From an uncultured Myxococcales bacterium (GTDB taxonomy: Bacteria; Myxococcota_A; UBA9042; DTJE01), in the NCBI GenBank assembly GCA_903936705.1, contig CAIZWN010000027.1, positions 1 to 64,000 on the forward strand: a stretch of DNA of 64,000 bases, read 5' to 3'. Below, piece by piece: positions 26,354-36,679 of the stretch; the first letter of the stretch is position 1; every line of letters starts with the position of its first letter. The notes beneath the pieces were generated by a model. It ran no database searches, was not told the origin of the DNA, and saw only the letters and a program-made list of their open reading frames with translations. A program made the position numbers and the translations under genes.

Positions 26354-27574
26354 CTACCGGAAATGCTTGAGGATCCTCCCGATGTGGTCGACCAGGAAAT
26401 CCACCTCGGCCATCGTATTGTAAGGCCCGAAAGACACGCGGACCGAGTCGGGGGTCCGTGTCTCGTTGAACCAGGAATGGACGCAGTGCCGGCCGAACCG
26501 GACCATGATGCCGGCCGCGTCGTTCAGCAATCGCGATAGGTCCTGGGGCGGCATCCGTTCCGCGACGAAGTTCAGGATGCTTCCGCGCGCCAGCGGGTCG
26601 GCCGGCCCGAGAATGCGCATGCCGCCCAAGCGAGATAGGCCCTCGGTCGCCCGTGCGTTCAGCGAGACGACGTGGTCGTGGATCCTGGCTGGGCCAAGCT
26701 TCTGCACGTATAGCGCGGCTGCGGCAGCTCCCGAGGCGCCCGCGTAGTCCTGCAGTCCGGCCTCGAAGCGGTCCGGGGCTGGCGCGATGCGGCGCGTGGC
26801 GTAGGTGGTGTCCAGCACGGTTTCGCCGCCGGTTACCAGGGGTTTCAGGCGATCGAGGTGGCGGTCCGCGATATACAGGATGCCAAAGCCGGTCGGGCCG
26901 AGCATCTTGTGGGACGACATGGCCAGAAAATCAACGTCCAGCGCTGCCACGTCCAGCGCACAGGTCATGGGGGCCTGTGCCGCGTCCAGCAGGACCAGGG
27001 CGCCGTTCCGGTGGGCCGCCTCGATGATCGCCGCCACAGGAAATGTGACGCCGGTAAGGTTGGACGTGTGCAGGACCGAGACCAGGCGCACGCCGCCCGC
27101 CGCGATTCGCCGCATGTACGCGTCCAGGTCGAAGGTGGTGTCCGGACGGACTCGGACTATCTCGCGCTTCACCTCGCGTTCCTCGACCAGGACCTGCCAG
27201 GGCACCAGGTTCGAATTGTGCTCGAGGCCTGATCCCAGGACGACGTCACCCTTCTTGAGGTCCAGCCCGCGTGCGACGAGGTTGATTGACTCGGTCGCGT
27301 TACGAGTGAACACGATCTGGCGGACGTGGCCCGCCCCAACGAAGGACCGCAGGACCTCGCGCGCCCCGTCGAATGCCTCGGTAGTGCGCTGCCCGAACAG
27401 GTGATCGGTGCGGCCGTGGCAGCCAGCGCGGCGGCGATACCAGTCGGATATCGCGTCGATGACCGCGGTCGGCTTCAGGGTCATGCAGGCGTTGTCGAGG
27501 TAGACGGCCGCGTGGCTGCCGGACCTCTCCTGCAGCGCCGGGAAGTCGGACCGGATGGATTCGGGGTCGAACAC
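26354..27574 (-). CDS. Class V aminotransferase, cysteine desulfurase (SufS/Csd) type
   Basis: A 406-residue PLP enzyme of the group that takes sulfur from cysteine as a persulfide. The chosen start is GTG 27574, behind AAAGGGGGAAAA; a GTG at 27616 would add 14 residues without a good ribosome site. The PLP Lys is in MSSHKMLGPTGFGIL and the active-site Cys in VRFGRHCVHSWFN, matching group II desulfurases (RxGxHC). DNACMTLKPTAV and HNSNLVPWQ are family landmarks. No SufBCD or SufE gene is nearby. It is divergent from a PP-loop ATPase, which suggests a sulfur-transfer pair. Confidence 0.85.
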   Translation of the reverse strand: MFDPESIRSDFPALQERSGSHAAVYLDNACMTLKPTAVIDAISDWYRRRAGCHGRTDHLFGQRTTEAFDGAREVLRSFVGAGHVRQIVFTRNATESINLVARGLDLKKGDVVLGSGLEHNSNLVPWQVLVEEREVKREIVRVRPDTTFDLDAYMRRIAAGGVRLVSVLHTSNLTGVTFPVAAIIEAAHRNGALVLLDAAQAPMTCALDVAALDVDFLAMSSHKMLGPTGFGILYIADRHLDRLKPLVTGGETVLDTTYATRRIAPAPDRFEAGLQDYAGASGAAAAALYVQKLGPARIHDHVVSLNARATEGLSRLGGMRILGPADPLARGSILNFVAERMPPQDLSRLLNDAAGIMVRFGRHCVHSWFNETRTPDSVRVSFGPYNTMAEVDFLVDHIGRILKHFR

Positions 27575-27722
27575 GACTTTTCCCCCTTTGCCCGCTCTCG
27601 CTTGGCCTCGGCGCACGGCCGGTTGGACACCGGCTGGATACTAAGGTATTTTTTCGCTGGTTGAAACGTCGACCGCGACGGCCCGTGTCCGGGCACGGCC
27701 GACGCCTTTGCCTGGGTGGAAC

Positions 27723-28463
27723 ATGACCGAAGTTGCCGTGATGTTCTCGGGCGGTGTCGATTCGTCGTACCTGGTGACCCGGCTTGACGGGCAGTACGAC
27801 CGTATCCGCCTTGTCACCTTTGACGTGCCGTACTCGATTCGGAAACGTACCCCGACGGCGTCGGCGGAGCAGTTGGCCCGCATCTGCCAGCGCAGCGAGG
27901 TCACGCACGAGTACCTGGACATGAATCAGGCGGCGCGGCGGATCCGTGGCGGTTTGATCCAGGCTGAGATCGACAATCGTAAGGTCGGCCACGCCTACTC
28001 GTGGTGCCTTGGCTGCAAACTTTCAATGTACGCTCGCATGGTGACCTACGCCCGCGAGCACGGGATCACTGACGTCGCCGACGGTGCCAAGGGGAACGAC
28101 CTGCACGCAGCAGAGCAGTCACCTGAGGCGGTTGCCTTGATCGACGAGATGTTTGTCAGGTACGGCCTGAAGCATGCCAGCCCGGTTTATGACGAATACG
28201 AGGCGCCGACGGAAGGGTACTGGGCCCGCCGCCTGAAGCTCGACGACGACAACGCGATGGGGCGCCGGCGTCTGAAGGAGTTGGGGTTTCACCTGCCGCC
28301 TCAGATCTTCAACCAGGATCGCCTGGTCCAGCCGTTCTGCGGTGTCGCCCTGATGCTGAACATCCTGCGCCTGGTGCGTCGCGAGCGTCCTGGTGCTACG
28401 ACGCGGTACTATCGGATGAAGGAACCGCTGATCGACGAAGTGATCAGCGAGGGTCTCAGCTAG
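27723..28463 (+). CDS. PP-loop (N-type) ATP pyrophosphatase, QueC/thiolase-like
   Basis: A 246-residue cytoplasmic protein with the PP-loop motif FSGGVDSSYLV near the start. This loop adenylates substrates in tRNA thiolation, queuosine synthesis and related reactions. A later WCLGCKLSMYARM holds a Cys-x2-Cys pair that could bind metal or carry sulfur, and ADGAKGNDLH is a typical second motif. ATG 27723 follows TGGGTGGAAC. It lacks the full Cys set of QueC and is shorter than MnmA or TtuA, so the exact reaction is uncertain. The divergent desulfurase-like gene suggests that it uses persulfide sulfur. Confidence 0.7.
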   Translation: MTEVAVMFSGGVDSSYLVTRLDGQYDRIRLVTFDVPYSIRKRTPTASAEQLARICQRSEVTHEYLDMNQAARRIRGGLIQAEIDNRKVGHAYSWCLGCKLSMYARMVTYAREHGITDVADGAKGNDLHAAEQSPEAVALIDEMFVRYGLKHASPVYDEYEAPTEGYWARRLKLDDDNAMGRRRLKELGFHLPPQIFNQDRLVQPFCGVALMLNILRLVRRERPGATTRYYRMKEPLIDEVISEGLS

Positions 28464-28603
28464 GCCCCCGCAGGTGAGATTCCTGGGAACGGGCAGTACT
28501 CACTATCCCCGGGGGAATGCATTGTTTGACCCTAGGAAGACCGTGGCGGTGCTGCCACTTAGTGAATCCGGTCGCGATCGAACCGACTAGCCGAACCGAC
28601 TCG

Positions 28604-28632
28604 TTGCCAGCCCAATTGCCGTGCGCTAGAAT
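28604..28632 (+). promoter_or_regulatory. sigma70-type promoter for the PpiC-type lipoprotein
   Basis: TTGCCA at 28604-28609 and TAGAAT at 28627-28632 (five of six matches each) have a 17-base spacer, 34 bases before the ATG at 28666. Confidence 0.65.
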
Positions 28633-28665
28633 CCCGCCGCTCGGGTGTTCCAGATGGAGGTCCCC

Positions 28666-29676
28666 ATGTCTCGTTTCGTTTCGGTGTTCGTGCTGTCGAT
28701 TCTGGTTGCGTTCGCGGCTTGCAAGAAGGCCCCGATTGCCCCGGACAGCGGAGTCGCAGCGGCGGCTGCGGACCCGGCCAAGTCGGGCCGCCTCACTGGT
28801 CCAGTGGTCAAGGTCAACGGCGTCGCGATTGACTCGGTAGCGTTCTACGCCGAGCTTGACAAGATTACGCAGGGTGGGTCCCGCGCTATTCCGGATGACC
28901 GTCTGAAGAAGATCCAGGAGAACATCCTGAACCGGCTTATCGAGGACGAATTGCTGGCCCAGGAGGTCAAGAAGCAAAGCGTTGTAGTGACCGATGCCGA
29001 TGTCGATGCTGAATTTTCGAAGTACAAGGCTCGTTTCAAGGGCGACGAGCAGTTCCAGAACTATCTGACCCACGGCAAGACCACCATCGAGGACATTCGC
29101 AAGCGCCTTACCACGGCGGTTTCCCTGACGCGCCTGCTGGAAAAGCTTGGCAAGCTGGATGTGTCGGAGGACGAGGTCAAGAAGTCCTACGAGTCCGGAA
29201 TCAAGCTGTACACCGAGCCCGAACAGATCCACGCGGTCCATATCCTGATCAAGCTGGCCGATGGCGCAACCGAGGACAAGGTTGATGCGGCAAGGAAGAA
29301 GGCGAACGAAGCACTCAAGAAGGTGCGCGCCGGCGCCGACTTCGGCGTGGTGGCCAAGGAGCTGTCGGACGACGCAATGTCCAAGGAAAAGGGCGGCGAT
29401 CTGGGCTTCTTCCGCAAGGGCGTCATGGTTCCCAAGTTCGAGGAGGCTGCGTTCGCCATGAAGGAGGGGGAACTGACAAAGGAGCCCGTCCGCACCCCCT
29501 TTGGTTTCCACGTAATCAAGGTGCTGGAGAAGAAGGTCGAGAGGGTCAAGCCCTTTGACGAAGTCAAGGAACAGATTCAGGAAAGCCTTAGAAATCGCAA
29601 TACGTTCAAGGCGCGCCGCGACCTGGTCGAGGGTCTGAAGACCCAGGCTACCATCGAGAAGTTTCTGAAGGACTGA
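28666..29676 (+). CDS. PpiC-type peptidyl-prolyl isomerase lipoprotein (PrsA/SurA-like)
   Basis: A 336-residue lipoprotein. ATG 28666 follows ATGGAGG and gives a signal peptide with lipobox AFAAC (lipid Cys 20). A SurA-N-like helical chaperone region (about 45-180) contains LNRLIEDELLAQEV. The parvulin domain (about 190-290) has IHAVHILIKLADGAT, GADFGVVAKELSDDAMSKEKGGDLGFF and TPFGFHVIKVLEKK. It likely helps fold secreted or outer-membrane proteins in the periplasm. It is consistent with the many exported proteins in this region. Confidence 0.92.
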   Translation: MSRFVSVFVLSILVAFAACKKAPIAPDSGVAAAAADPAKSGRLTGPVVKVNGVAIDSVAFYAELDKITQGGSRAIPDDRLKKIQENILNRLIEDELLAQEVKKQSVVVTDADVDAEFSKYKARFKGDEQFQNYLTHGKTTIEDIRKRLTTAVSLTRLLEKLGKLDVSEDEVKKSYESGIKLYTEPEQIHAVHILIKLADGATEDKVDAARKKANEALKKVRAGADFGVVAKELSDDAMSKEKGGDLGFFRKGVMVPKFEEAAFAMKEGELTKEPVRTPFGFHVIKVLEKKVERVKPFDEVKEQIQESLRNRNTFKARRDLVEGLKTQATIEKFLKD

Positions 29677-29709
29677 CACCCCCGACGCAGTCGTTCCACG
29701 GAGGCGATC

Positions 29710-31176
<1,467 letters not shown>

Positions 31177-31206
31177 GGACCTTCCCCATTAACCGGGAGG
31201 CCCGAA

Positions 31207-32676
31207 TTGCGCGACGAATTCCCGCCTTCCGGTATGGCTCGCCATCTGCCCGTTCTGCTGTTCCTTGCGGCTGCCGCCGTCGTCCTGTCCTGGAATCTAG
31301 GCCAGGGATCCCTGATGCCCAGCGACGATGCGATCTACGCGCAGGCCGCGCGCGAGGCGTTGGCCGACGGGCGGCTTCTCGACGTCACATGGCAGGGACG
31401 ACCGTTATTCGAGAAGGGCCCGGTGCTGTTCTGGGCGCTGGAGGCGGCAATGTCGGTCGCCGGTCCTTGCGACCTGGCGGTCCGGATTCCTGGCGTGTTG
31501 GCAGGCCTCACGTTGCTGCTGCTGGGGATTGCGATGGCGCGTGCAGCGGGCCTGTCTCGCGGGGCGGCGCTTGCCGGGGCCGGGATGCTGCTTGCCACCA
31601 GCCTGCTGGTATTCAACGCCCGCCGGCCCATGACCGACCTTCCGGGGACGGCGATCGGCTTGGCCGGCTTCATTCTGGTAGCGTTCGGACAGGGGCGCGG
31701 GCCTGCGATTGCTGGGGGGGCATTACTGGGGCTTTCGGCCATGGTGAAGCTGGTTGCCCCGGCGCCGTTCGTGGTGGCCTTGCTGTTGTTGCAGGCCGAT
31801 CGGATCTTCCGGCGGCCGTCGCGTCTGCTGATGGCCTTCGCCGTTGCCTTTATTGTCGTCCTTCCGTGGCATGCGGCGATGGCCTGGATTCATGGGCCAT
31901 CGTTCATGGACACATATGTAGGGTTCCACCTGTTCCGGCGGGCAATGGTTCTGGTAGCGGGGGAGGGGCCATCGATCTACGCTACGTGGTTCGCCGAAAA
32001 GGAGGGTTCGACAACGATCCTGATTGTGCTGGCCGTTGCCGGTGCGGTCCTGCTGGCCTTCCGCGGGAACCGTGCCGCCAGGGCGGCGCTGGCGCTGCTG
32101 GCCGGGGCGGTCCTGCCACTGGCCGTTTCGCAAACCGCCCTGCCGCACTACCTCGTACCGCTGCTGCCCGGCCTGGGACTTGCTGCGGCTGCATCTTCCG
32201 ATGCGGTGTTCAAGGCGGCACGTCCGCGCTTGCGGATCGTCTTGGGGTGGGCAATGGGAATTGCTCTGGCGGCGGCGTTTCTGGGGGCCAACATCAGGGA
32301 CCTTGCAAATCCTGACTACGGTCCGGGGGCAAAGGCCGTCTGTGAGACATTGCGGGCATCGGGAGATGTCGAGAGGTTGGCCGCGACGCTTGATCTGCAT
32401 GACCCGGCTTTGGTGTGGTACTGCAACCACCCTGTCGATTTCCTGGGCCTGGAACCGGGGTTCCTGTCGGCAACCCGGGCAATTCCCATGCTGCGCGACG
32501 TGGTCAAGCCGCTTGATGCGCCGTTGCTGCAGAATCTTGCAGCCAGAAAATCCATTATCGTTACCGTGCCATCGCGTCTGGAGGCCTTGTCGTCAGCAGC
32601 CAACACGGCAGGGGTCCTGCTGGGCCAGCCGAGCAGCCTGCAAGGACTGGTCGTCGTTGATGTTCGGCTGGAATAG
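31207..32676 (+). CDS. Glycosyltransferase family 39-like membrane protein (ArnT/PMT type)
   Basis: A 489-residue protein with about eleven hydrophobic helices. TTG 31207 is the likely start, behind CGGGAGG; an ATG at 31234 is a less favoured option. After the first helix the conserved loop reads LMPSDDAIYAQAAREAL, whose acidic pair matches the catalytic Asp/Glu position in GT-C family transferases, then GRPLFEKGPVLFW, which is typical of ArnT-like proteins. It probably moves a sugar from a polyprenyl donor to lipid, protein or glycan on the outer face of the inner membrane. It starts 30 bases after gcvPB without a functional link. Confidence 0.78.
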   Translation: MRDEFPPSGMARHLPVLLFLAAAAVVLSWNLGQGSLMPSDDAIYAQAAREALADGRLLDVTWQGRPLFEKGPVLFWALEAAMSVAGPCDLAVRIPGVLAGLTLLLLGIAMARAAGLSRGAALAGAGMLLATSLLVFNARRPMTDLPGTAIGLAGFILVAFGQGRGPAIAGGALLGLSAMVKLVAPAPFVVALLLLQADRIFRRPSRLLMAFAVAFIVVLPWHAAMAWIHGPSFMDTYVGFHLFRRAMVLVAGEGPSIYATWFAEKEGSTTILIVLAVAGAVLLAFRGNRAARAALALLAGAVLPLAVSQTALPHYLVPLLPGLGLAAAASSDAVFKAARPRLRIVLGWAMGIALAAAFLGANIRDLANPDYGPGAKAVCETLRASGDVERLAATLDLHDPALVWYCNHPVDFLGLEPGFLSATRAIPMLRDVVKPLDAPLLQNLAARKSIIVTVPSRLEALSSAANTAGVLLGQPSSLQGLVVVDVRLE

Positions 32677-32714
32677 ATCCTTACGTCATCACGTCAGCGC
32701 ATGCGAATCTGGCT

Positions 32715-33218
32715 TCACGTTCCACCGTCGCGAGGCAGGTTGGAAAGTTCCTTCAGCGCTTCCAGCACGACGTCGTCGTGACCATCCACCTTGACCTTTC
32801 GCCAGGCGCGCCGGATGACGCCTTCGCGATCGATCAGGAAGGTCGAGCGTTCGACTCCCAGGGCAGTCCGGCCATACAACGTTCTTTCCTTCCATACGCC
32901 GTAGGCATCCATTACCTTGCCTGACGTGTCGGACAGCAACGGGAAGTCCAGTCCGTATTTCGTTCTGAATTTTGCATGGCTGGCGATCGGGTCCTTGCTG
33001 ACGCCCACTATGGTGGCGCCAAGTTTCCTGAATTCGGGACCCCGGTTGGTGAAGGCACATGCCTGTTTGGTGCACCCCGGGGTATCGTCCTTGGGGTAGA
33101 AGTACAACACCACCGGTTTTCCGCGCAGGGACTCCAGCGCGACTTCGCCGCCCTGGTCGTTCATCAGCGAAAAACCAGGGGCCATCATGCCTTCCTTCAA
33201 GTCCTTTTCTTTCGACAT
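32715..33218 (-). CDS. bcp: Thioredoxin-dependent thiol peroxidase, Bcp/PrxQ family
   Basis: A 167-residue peroxiredoxin. ATG 33218 follows GCAGGAGTC. The peroxidatic Cys 49 lies in DDTPGCTKQACAFTN, and the resolving Cys 54 is five residues later, the PrxQ arrangement. YFYPKDDTPGCT and GVERSTFLIDREG are strongly conserved. It reduces hydroperoxides in the cytoplasm using thioredoxin. It is convergent with the GT39-like gene (38-base gap). Confidence 0.95.
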   Translation of the reverse strand: MSKEKDLKEGMMAPGFSLMNDQGGEVALESLRGKPVVLYFYPKDDTPGCTKQACAFTNRGPEFRKLGATIVGVSKDPIASHAKFRTKYGLDFPLLSDTSGKVMDAYGVWKERTLYGRTALGVERSTFLIDREGVIRRAWRKVKVDGHDDVVLEALKELSNLPRDGGT

Positions 33219-33363
33219 GGTCGACTCCTGCGAAGACTGGGATGTCCGTCCCCAACGGACGGGCACCAGGGGACTATTGGTACGATTGGTCGTCGGTGCA
33301 AAGTGGCTCGACTGCTATTTTGTTGCGGGACTCGTTGAATGTTGGGGAACGACCGCCGCGAGA

Positions 33364-35394
33364 TCAGAACGCCGCACTGCATCCATGCGACCGTGGGCGC
33401 TTGACCTCGGGCTCTTCCCCCAGACCCGAGTCATCAGTCGCCAGGTCCCTTGCGAACTCATCGACCGTCCCGGAATCGCCAGGTTCCGCAGCGTCGAGCA
33501 TCGGCCAAAGATCTTCGGCCGGCGCCCCCAGGTCCCCGTCTGCAGCGGCGTCGTCGATCCCGCCCTCATCCTTGACGATCGGTCCCAGGCAGGCCACCTT
33601 GATCAGCAGATCGCGGGCGAAGTCGGCGGCGGTGAACCGGAACCCGCCGCCAGCGAGGTCCTCGGCGGTCGGCGACTCGGCAACGGCCGCGCATGCGCCA
33701 CTCCAAGGATCGCACTGCGTCAGTACGCCTCGGCACGCGCCTTCTTTCTGCCCGGCACCAGCCACTTCGACGACCACCCCGATATGGTTCACCGGCCCCC
33801 ATGCGGCATCCCGGTTCCATTCGGATCCGGCGTCGTGCAGCCATACCATGGCTCCATCTACGGTCCATGCTGCCCGGGCCTCGACAACGTGGTCCGCGGG
33901 AACCGTGCTGCTCCCGTCCACGGTCCCGCCGTCAGTGACCGTCACGTCGTCAATTGGCCCGACCACCTTTCCCGCCCCCAGGGCGCGCAGCCTGTCTGCC
34001 ACGGTTCCCAAAGTCGCCCAAAGGCCCTCGGGTGTCAGGTAGTTGTCCCACCACCATGACATGGCGCCGCCGGTAAACCCCGACATCACGGCCAGCATCG
34101 TAGCGTTGACCAGGTGCGTTCCGTCCTTGTCCCGCAGGTTTTCGACCCCCTGGGTGTCGATCCCGAATTCCCCCAGGACAACAGGTTTGCCAAAGGCTCG
34201 CAGCGTCGGCCCGAAGAGTGGCAGCACGCTCCAGTAGTCGGAGATGTAGTTGTGCATCTGGACGAAGTCGTACCCGGCATAGTCCCAGTCCTGTTCGTCA
34301 AAGACCGGCATGGCATACGACGTGGTCACCAGATGCCTGTATGGATCAAACTTCCGGAGGTTCGCGACTCGATTGTGGGCCCACTGAACCACGACATCAG
34401 GATCGTATCCCTGGATCAGATCGACCTCGTTCCACAGTTCCCAGGCCATGACGGCTGGGGAATCTCCGTATCGTGCGGTGATGTATCGCACCCTGGCGTC
34501 GAACCCCTCCACGACGTCCACGTTCGTGAAGAACTCCATGCTGGTAGCGCAGAGCCCTCCATTGGCAACGTTCCACGGATTTTCGGCCCAGGACGACCAC
34601 TGCAGGCATTCAAACTGCGAGTGCTGCTGCAGCACCAGTTGCACCGAAATACCCCGTTCCTCGGCCATTTGCAGGATCCGGTCCACGCGCCACGCCGCCT
34701 TCAGGTTGTAGGTCCCCACTCCAGCGTATCCGCCGTCGTCGCCGCCCGCCTTCCACTCCAGGGCCGTCCCGTCAAAGCTGGTCATCCATAGGCGGGACCA
34801 GTCGAGGCCGGCGTCGCGCATTCGGTCGTACCATCCCTCGATATCCTTTGTCCCCCCCGCACCAGACCAGCAAACGTTGGCCCCGAACGGCACCCATGGC
34901 AGACCGTCGCGCACGAACCCGGCTTCAGTCCCCAGCCGGACGTACTCCAGGCCGCCCCCGGTGGACGATCCTGCCACGATGAAGCCCGTCGACATGGTTC
35001 CCGATCCATCGGCATCGGTCGCCGTGACGGTCATCTCGTGCTCGCCGGCGTCGAATGGCCGAAACCGCACGCGGAAGCCTGGCAGGCCTTTCGTGGTCAG
35101 GAATTCCCGACCCTGGTCATCGATCGCGGCATCGTGGTCCTGGAACCAGAATCCCTGAACGGAAACTGTACCGCCGCCCGCCCGGTTCAGAGTCGCCTCG
35201 ACCGTCACCTCGGCTGGATCGAACGGGTGGGCGTACGATTTCGCCAGCACCACGTCGAATTCGGCGCGCTGCCCGACTGCGGCCGACCCTTCCCCGCCAA
35301 CCTGGGTCACCGATACAATCTCTGCCGCTTGAGTCTCGACATTGCTGCCGATTACCAGAGCCGCGAAAGCAAACAGCGGAGCCAGGCGTTTCAT
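33364..35394 (-). CDS. Secreted DUF5060 plus GH-A clan glycoside hydrolase, stumpy C-terminal GC motif
   Basis: A 676-residue exported protein with signal peptide ending ETQAAE. A DUF5060-like beta domain (about 25-145, ending FRPFDAGEHEMTVTATDADG) precedes a (beta/alpha)8 barrel. GAN, WNE (Glu 323, AWELWNEVDL) and LGEFG (Glu 409) fit acid/base and nucleophile of GH-A clan enzymes such as GH5 or GH39. After the barrel come a beta domain and an acidic linker. The protein ends KRPRSHGCSAAF, which resembles the first residues of a MYXO-CTERM tag without its membrane helix and Arg tail. Start ATG 35394 has a weak ribosome site (GGGGGACATCG). Confidence 0.75.
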   Translation of the reverse strand: MKRLAPLFAFAALVIGSNVETQAAEIVSVTQVGGEGSAAVGQRAEFDVVLAKSYAHPFDPAEVTVEATLNRAGGGTVSVQGFWFQDHDAAIDDQGREFLTTKGLPGFRVRFRPFDAGEHEMTVTATDADGSGTMSTGFIVAGSSTGGGLEYVRLGTEAGFVRDGLPWVPFGANVCWSGAGGTKDIEGWYDRMRDAGLDWSRLWMTSFDGTALEWKAGGDDGGYAGVGTYNLKAAWRVDRILQMAEERGISVQLVLQQHSQFECLQWSSWAENPWNVANGGLCATSMEFFTNVDVVEGFDARVRYITARYGDSPAVMAWELWNEVDLIQGYDPDVVVQWAHNRVANLRKFDPYRHLVTTSYAMPVFDEQDWDYAGYDFVQMHNYISDYWSVLPLFGPTLRAFGKPVVLGEFGIDTQGVENLRDKDGTHLVNATMLAVMSGFTGGAMSWWWDNYLTPEGLWATLGTVADRLRALGAGKVVGPIDDVTVTDGGTVDGSSTVPADHVVEARAAWTVDGAMVWLHDAGSEWNRDAAWGPVNHIGVVVEVAGAGQKEGACRGVLTQCDPWSGACAAVAESPTAEDLAGGGFRFTAADFARDLLIKVACLGPIVKDEGGIDDAAADGDLGAPAEDLWPMLDAAEPGDSGTVDEFARDLATDDSGLGEEPEVKRPRSHGCSAAF

Positions 35395-35598
35395 CGATGT
35401 CCCCCGTAGTCAGTGACCACCGTGGCAGCCTTGTTACCAACCTTGCCGGATGCATCATCGCTTGCATCTGTGCCTTATTCTGGGGCAAATATGCATGGAA
35501 CGAAACGGGTGTAACATCAGCCAGTCGGTTGCCAGGGGCGTGATGTCTTCGAACTTATCGCGTCCACGGTGGATGACCCGATCCAAGAAGGAGTTTTC

Positions 35599-36642
35599 AT
35601 GACTACCGCTAAAGCCTACGCCGCGACCTCAGCCACTTCGCCCTTGGTTCCATGGCAGTTCCAGCGCCGGGCCGTCGGGCCGAGGGACGTTCAGATCGAA
35701 ATTGCCTACTGCGGCATCTGCCATTCCGACATTCACCAGGCGCGGAACGAGTGGGGTGGGTCGAAGTACCCCATGGTTCCCGGCCACGAAATCGTCGGAA
35801 AGGTCACCGCAGTGGGAACCCTGGTGAAGGGCTTCACTGCGGGTGATCCGGTTGGGGTGGGCTGCATGGTGAACAGTTGCCGGACCTGTCCCAGTTGCCA
35901 AAAAAACCTTGAACAGTTCTGCGAAAAGGGCAGTGCCTGGAGCTACAACAGCACGGAAATGGACAGGCAGACTCCCACCTATGGCGGCTATTCCTCCAGC
36001 GTGGTGGTGGATGAAGCCTTCACGCTCAGGATCTCGCCCAGCCTCGATCTTGCTGCAACGGCGCCGCTGCTGTGCGCGGGCATCACCACCTATTCGCCTC
36101 TCAGGCACTGGAAAACCGGGAAAGGCACCAAGGTGGGCGTCGTGGGCCTGGGTGGTCTTGGGCACATGGCCGTCAAGATTGCTGCGGCGATGGGCGCGGA
36201 AGTCACCATGCTCAGCACCTCGACCTCGAAGGAGGCCGATGCCCGCAGGCTTGGTGCCCATCACTTCGGGCTCACCTCGGACGAGACCACCTTCAAGCGT
36301 CTGGCGGGGCAATTCGATCTTGTCATCAACACCATCTCCGCGCCTCACGACTACAACAAGTTCATGGGCCTGTTGCGTGTCGAAGGCGCCATGGTGCTGC
36401 TGGGCGTGCCGCCAGCACCCTCGCCAATCGCGGCCATGGCCCTGATCGGCGGCCGTAAGATCCTCACTGGATCACTGATTGGCGGTATCGCTGAAACCCA
36501 GGAAATGCTGGACTTCTGCGCCCAGCACAGCATTGTCTCCGATATCGAAATCATCCCCGTTCAGCAGGTCAACGAGGCTTACCAGCGGATGCTGAATAAC
36601 GACGTTCGCTATCGTTTCGTGCTGGATATGAAGACGCTCTGA
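35599..36642 (+). CDS. Zinc-dependent NAD(P) alcohol dehydrogenase, YahK/CAD type
   Basis: A 347-residue medium-chain dehydrogenase. ATG 35599 follows AGAAGGAG. Catalytic zinc ligands are in YCGICHSD and PGHEIVGKV; structural zinc cysteines are in NSCRTCPSCQKNLEQFC (the fourth follows within the same segment). The NADP-binding motif is VGLGGLGHMAVK, and STS follows the second strand as in NADPH-preferring aldehyde reductases. It probably reduces aldehydes in the cytoplasm. It closely resembles gammaproteobacterial YahK-type enzymes, so transfer is possible but not shown. It is convergent with feoB (37-base gap). Confidence 0.92.
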   Translation: MTTAKAYAATSATSPLVPWQFQRRAVGPRDVQIEIAYCGICHSDIHQARNEWGGSKYPMVPGHEIVGKVTAVGTLVKGFTAGDPVGVGCMVNSCRTCPSCQKNLEQFCEKGSAWSYNSTEMDRQTPTYGGYSSSVVVDEAFTLRISPSLDLAATAPLLCAGITTYSPLRHWKTGKGTKVGVVGLGGLGHMAVKIAAAMGAEVTMLSTSTSKEADARRLGAHHFGLTSDETTFKRLAGQFDLVINTISAPHDYNKFMGLLRVEGAMVLLGVPPAPSPIAAMALIGGRKILTGSLIGGIAETQEMLDFCAQHSIVSDIEIIPVQQVNEAYQRMLNNDVRYRFVLDMKTL

Positions 36643-36679
36643 CCAGCGCGATGCCAGCTATTTCAATCATCCGATGGGA

